The position numbers and the translations under genes were made by a program. Below are positions 63,260 to 64,000 of a stretch of 64,000 nucleotides of DNA, piece after piece. Below the pieces are notes generated by a model. That model ran no database searches and was not told the DNA's origin. It was given only the letters and a program-made list of their open reading frames with translations. Origin of the DNA: Altererythrobacter sp. (GTDB taxonomy: Bacteria; Pseudomonadota; Alphaproteobacteria; Sphingomonadales; Sphingomonadaceae); the NCBI GenBank assembly GCA_016793865.1, contig JAEULJ010000007.1, forward strand, positions 186,001 through 250,000, read 5' to 3'. Each line of letters starts with the position of its first letter. Position 1 is the first letter of the stretch.

Positions 63260-64000
63260 ATGAACGCTGTGACCCAAACCGTAGCCGCCGAGCCTGTGTC
63301 GGGCGTCGAGATTTTCGTGCCGCTCGCCAAGCTCAAGAAGTCCCCGCGCAATGCCCGCAAGGTGCCGCATGGGGAAGCCGCTATCGAGGCGCTGGCCGCT
63401 TCGATCCAGCATAAGGGGTTGATCCAGAACCTCGTAATCGAGCCGGAAACGAAGGACGACAAGCCGACCGGTTACTACCTCGTCACCGCTGGCGAGGGCC
63501 GCAGGCTGGCGATGTTGCTGCGCGCCAAGCGCAAGCAGATCAAGAAGTCCGAGCCGGTGCGCTGTCGGCTCGATACCACCAACGACCCTTCCGAAATCAG
63601 CCTGGACGAGAACGTGACCCGGACTCCGATGCACCCCGCAGACCAGTTCGAGCGGTTCCGCGAACTTGCGGACGGCAAGGGCTATGGCGCGGAGGAAATC
63701 GGCGCGCGGTTCGGCGTGTCGGCTGGCGTGGTGAAGCAGCGGCTTCGCTTGGGCGCGGTCAGTCCGAAGCTGTTGCAGGTCTATCGGGAGGACGGCCTTA
63801 CGCTGGACCAGCTTATGGCCTTCGCCATCACCGAGGACCACGACCGGCAGGAGCAGGTGTTCGCCAACCTGCATCACAACCGCGAGCCGTGGATCATCCG
63901 GCGCGATATGACCGCGAGCAATGTTCCGGCGACCGACCGGCGCGCCGTGTTCGTCGGGGCGGACGCCTATGTCGAGGCGGGCGGCAACATCATCCGCGAC
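63260..64000 (+). CDS. ParB/Spo0J-family partition protein, 5' part (cut by window edge)
   Basis: The first 247 codons of a ParB-like protein: N-terminal ParB domain (IFVPLAKLKKSPRNARKVPHG, IEALAASIQHKGLIQNLVIE, VTAGEGRRLAM) and the helix-turn-helix (ADGKGYGAEEIGARFGVSAGVVKQRLRLGAVSPKLL). The frame is open at the right edge. AGGAGAAG precedes the ATG at 63260. ParB proteins bind parS-like sites; on integrated elements they help maintain the circular form. The long form with a large C-terminal part is usual in sphingomonad elements, but that part is not visible here. Confidence 0.85.
   Translation, partial: MNAVTQTVAAEPVSGVEIFVPLAKLKKSPRNARKVPHGEAAIEALAASIQHKGLIQNLVIEPETKDDKPTGYYLVTAGEGRRLAMLLRAKRKQIKKSEPVRCRLDTTNDPSEISLDENVTRTPMHPADQFERFRELADGKGYGAEEIGARFGVSAGVVKQRLRLGAVSPKLLQVYREDGLTLDQLMAFAITEDHDRQEQVFANLHHNREPWIIRRDMTASNVPATDRRAVFVGADAYVEAGGNIIRD

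Larger units (their letters stand above)
59832..64000. mobile_element. Left end of an integrated element at tRNA-Arg (continues beyond the window)
   Basis: Between the 3' half of tRNA-Arg and the right edge lie a large serine recombinase, a small unknown gene, a toxin-antitoxin pair, a long non-coding hairpin-rich stretch and the start of a ParB-like gene: a composition usual for integrative elements in sphingomonads. The outer end and the direct repeat of the tRNA 3' end are outside the window. Confidence 0.65.

Overview
The window is high-GC chromosomal DNA of an alphaproteobacterium, most likely a sphingomonad (Sphingomonadaceae/Erythrobacteraceae type). The reasons are an F0 ATP-synthase cluster (atpI-B-E-b'-b) standing without the F1 genes, the aroA...cmk-rpsA order, a small TIGR02300-type zinc-ribbon protein, an S16 ribosomal protein with a very long Ala/Glu tail, the accA-xerD...aroK-aroB neighbourhood, a large Oar-like TonB receptor, and many GTG/TTG starts. 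Positions 1 to about 59.8 kb look like core chromosome; from the tRNA-Arg at 59.8 kb to the right edge the DNA looks like the start of an integrated mobile element that continues beyond the window.

Layout. 0-5.2 kb: end of a TPR protein, radC, and a ydbH-ynbE-ydbL operon (envelope lipid transport). 5.3-7.9 kb: F0 ATP synthase operon closed by a strong hairpin. 8.0-13.4 kb (minus strand): gloB, rpsA with terminator, and aroA, two unknown small membrane proteins and cmk joined by ATGA overlaps. 13.5-18.9 kb: zinc-ribbon protein, tRNA-Ala(GGC), ffh, rpsP, rimM, then an oppositely oriented thioredoxin-reductase-like gene that splits the classical rpsP-rimM-trmD-rplS operon, then trmD and rplS. 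19-25.5 kb: S9 peptidase, asd, and a minus-strand marR-emrA-emrB efflux operon with a perfect AT-rich palindrome in front of marR. 25.5-31 kb: a hydrolase/retropepsin/rimK operon, a PRC-barrel lipoprotein, AMP nucleosidase, and the ribosomal trio rpsF-rpsR-rplI (S6 is the classical RimK substrate). 31-39.3 kb: DUF808 protein, membrane GGDEF protein, a Mur ligase divergent from an LD-carboxypeptidase (peptidoglycan recycling), fabD-fabG, dnaN. 39.6-48 kb: tRNA-Gln(TTG), Oar-like TonB receptor, topoisomerase IB, a glutamine-dependent NAD synthetase with a fused N-terminal helix-turn-helix, ilvE. 48-59.8 kb: two lipoproteins of unknown function, tlyA, an enoyl-CoA hydratase, aroB/aroK, an unknown membrane/secreted pair, xerD, accA, a periplasmic M48 protease with a LysM-like tail, two Flp pilin genes, mutT, tRNA-Arg(ACG).

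59.8-64 kb: a large serine recombinase whose reading frame ends antisense inside tRNA-Arg, a small unknown gene in front of it, a FitAB/VapBC-type toxin-antitoxin pair, about 700 bases of hairpin-rich non-coding DNA, and the first 247 codons of a ParB-like partition protein. This is the only clearly accessory region. The most unusual single items are the HTH-NadE fusion, the recombinase/tRNA junction with its large inverted repeat, the antisense gene inside the trmD operon, and a short open frame with a near-perfect Shine-Dalgarno sequence at 49.0 kb. No CRISPR array, rRNA gene or complete insertion sequence was seen.
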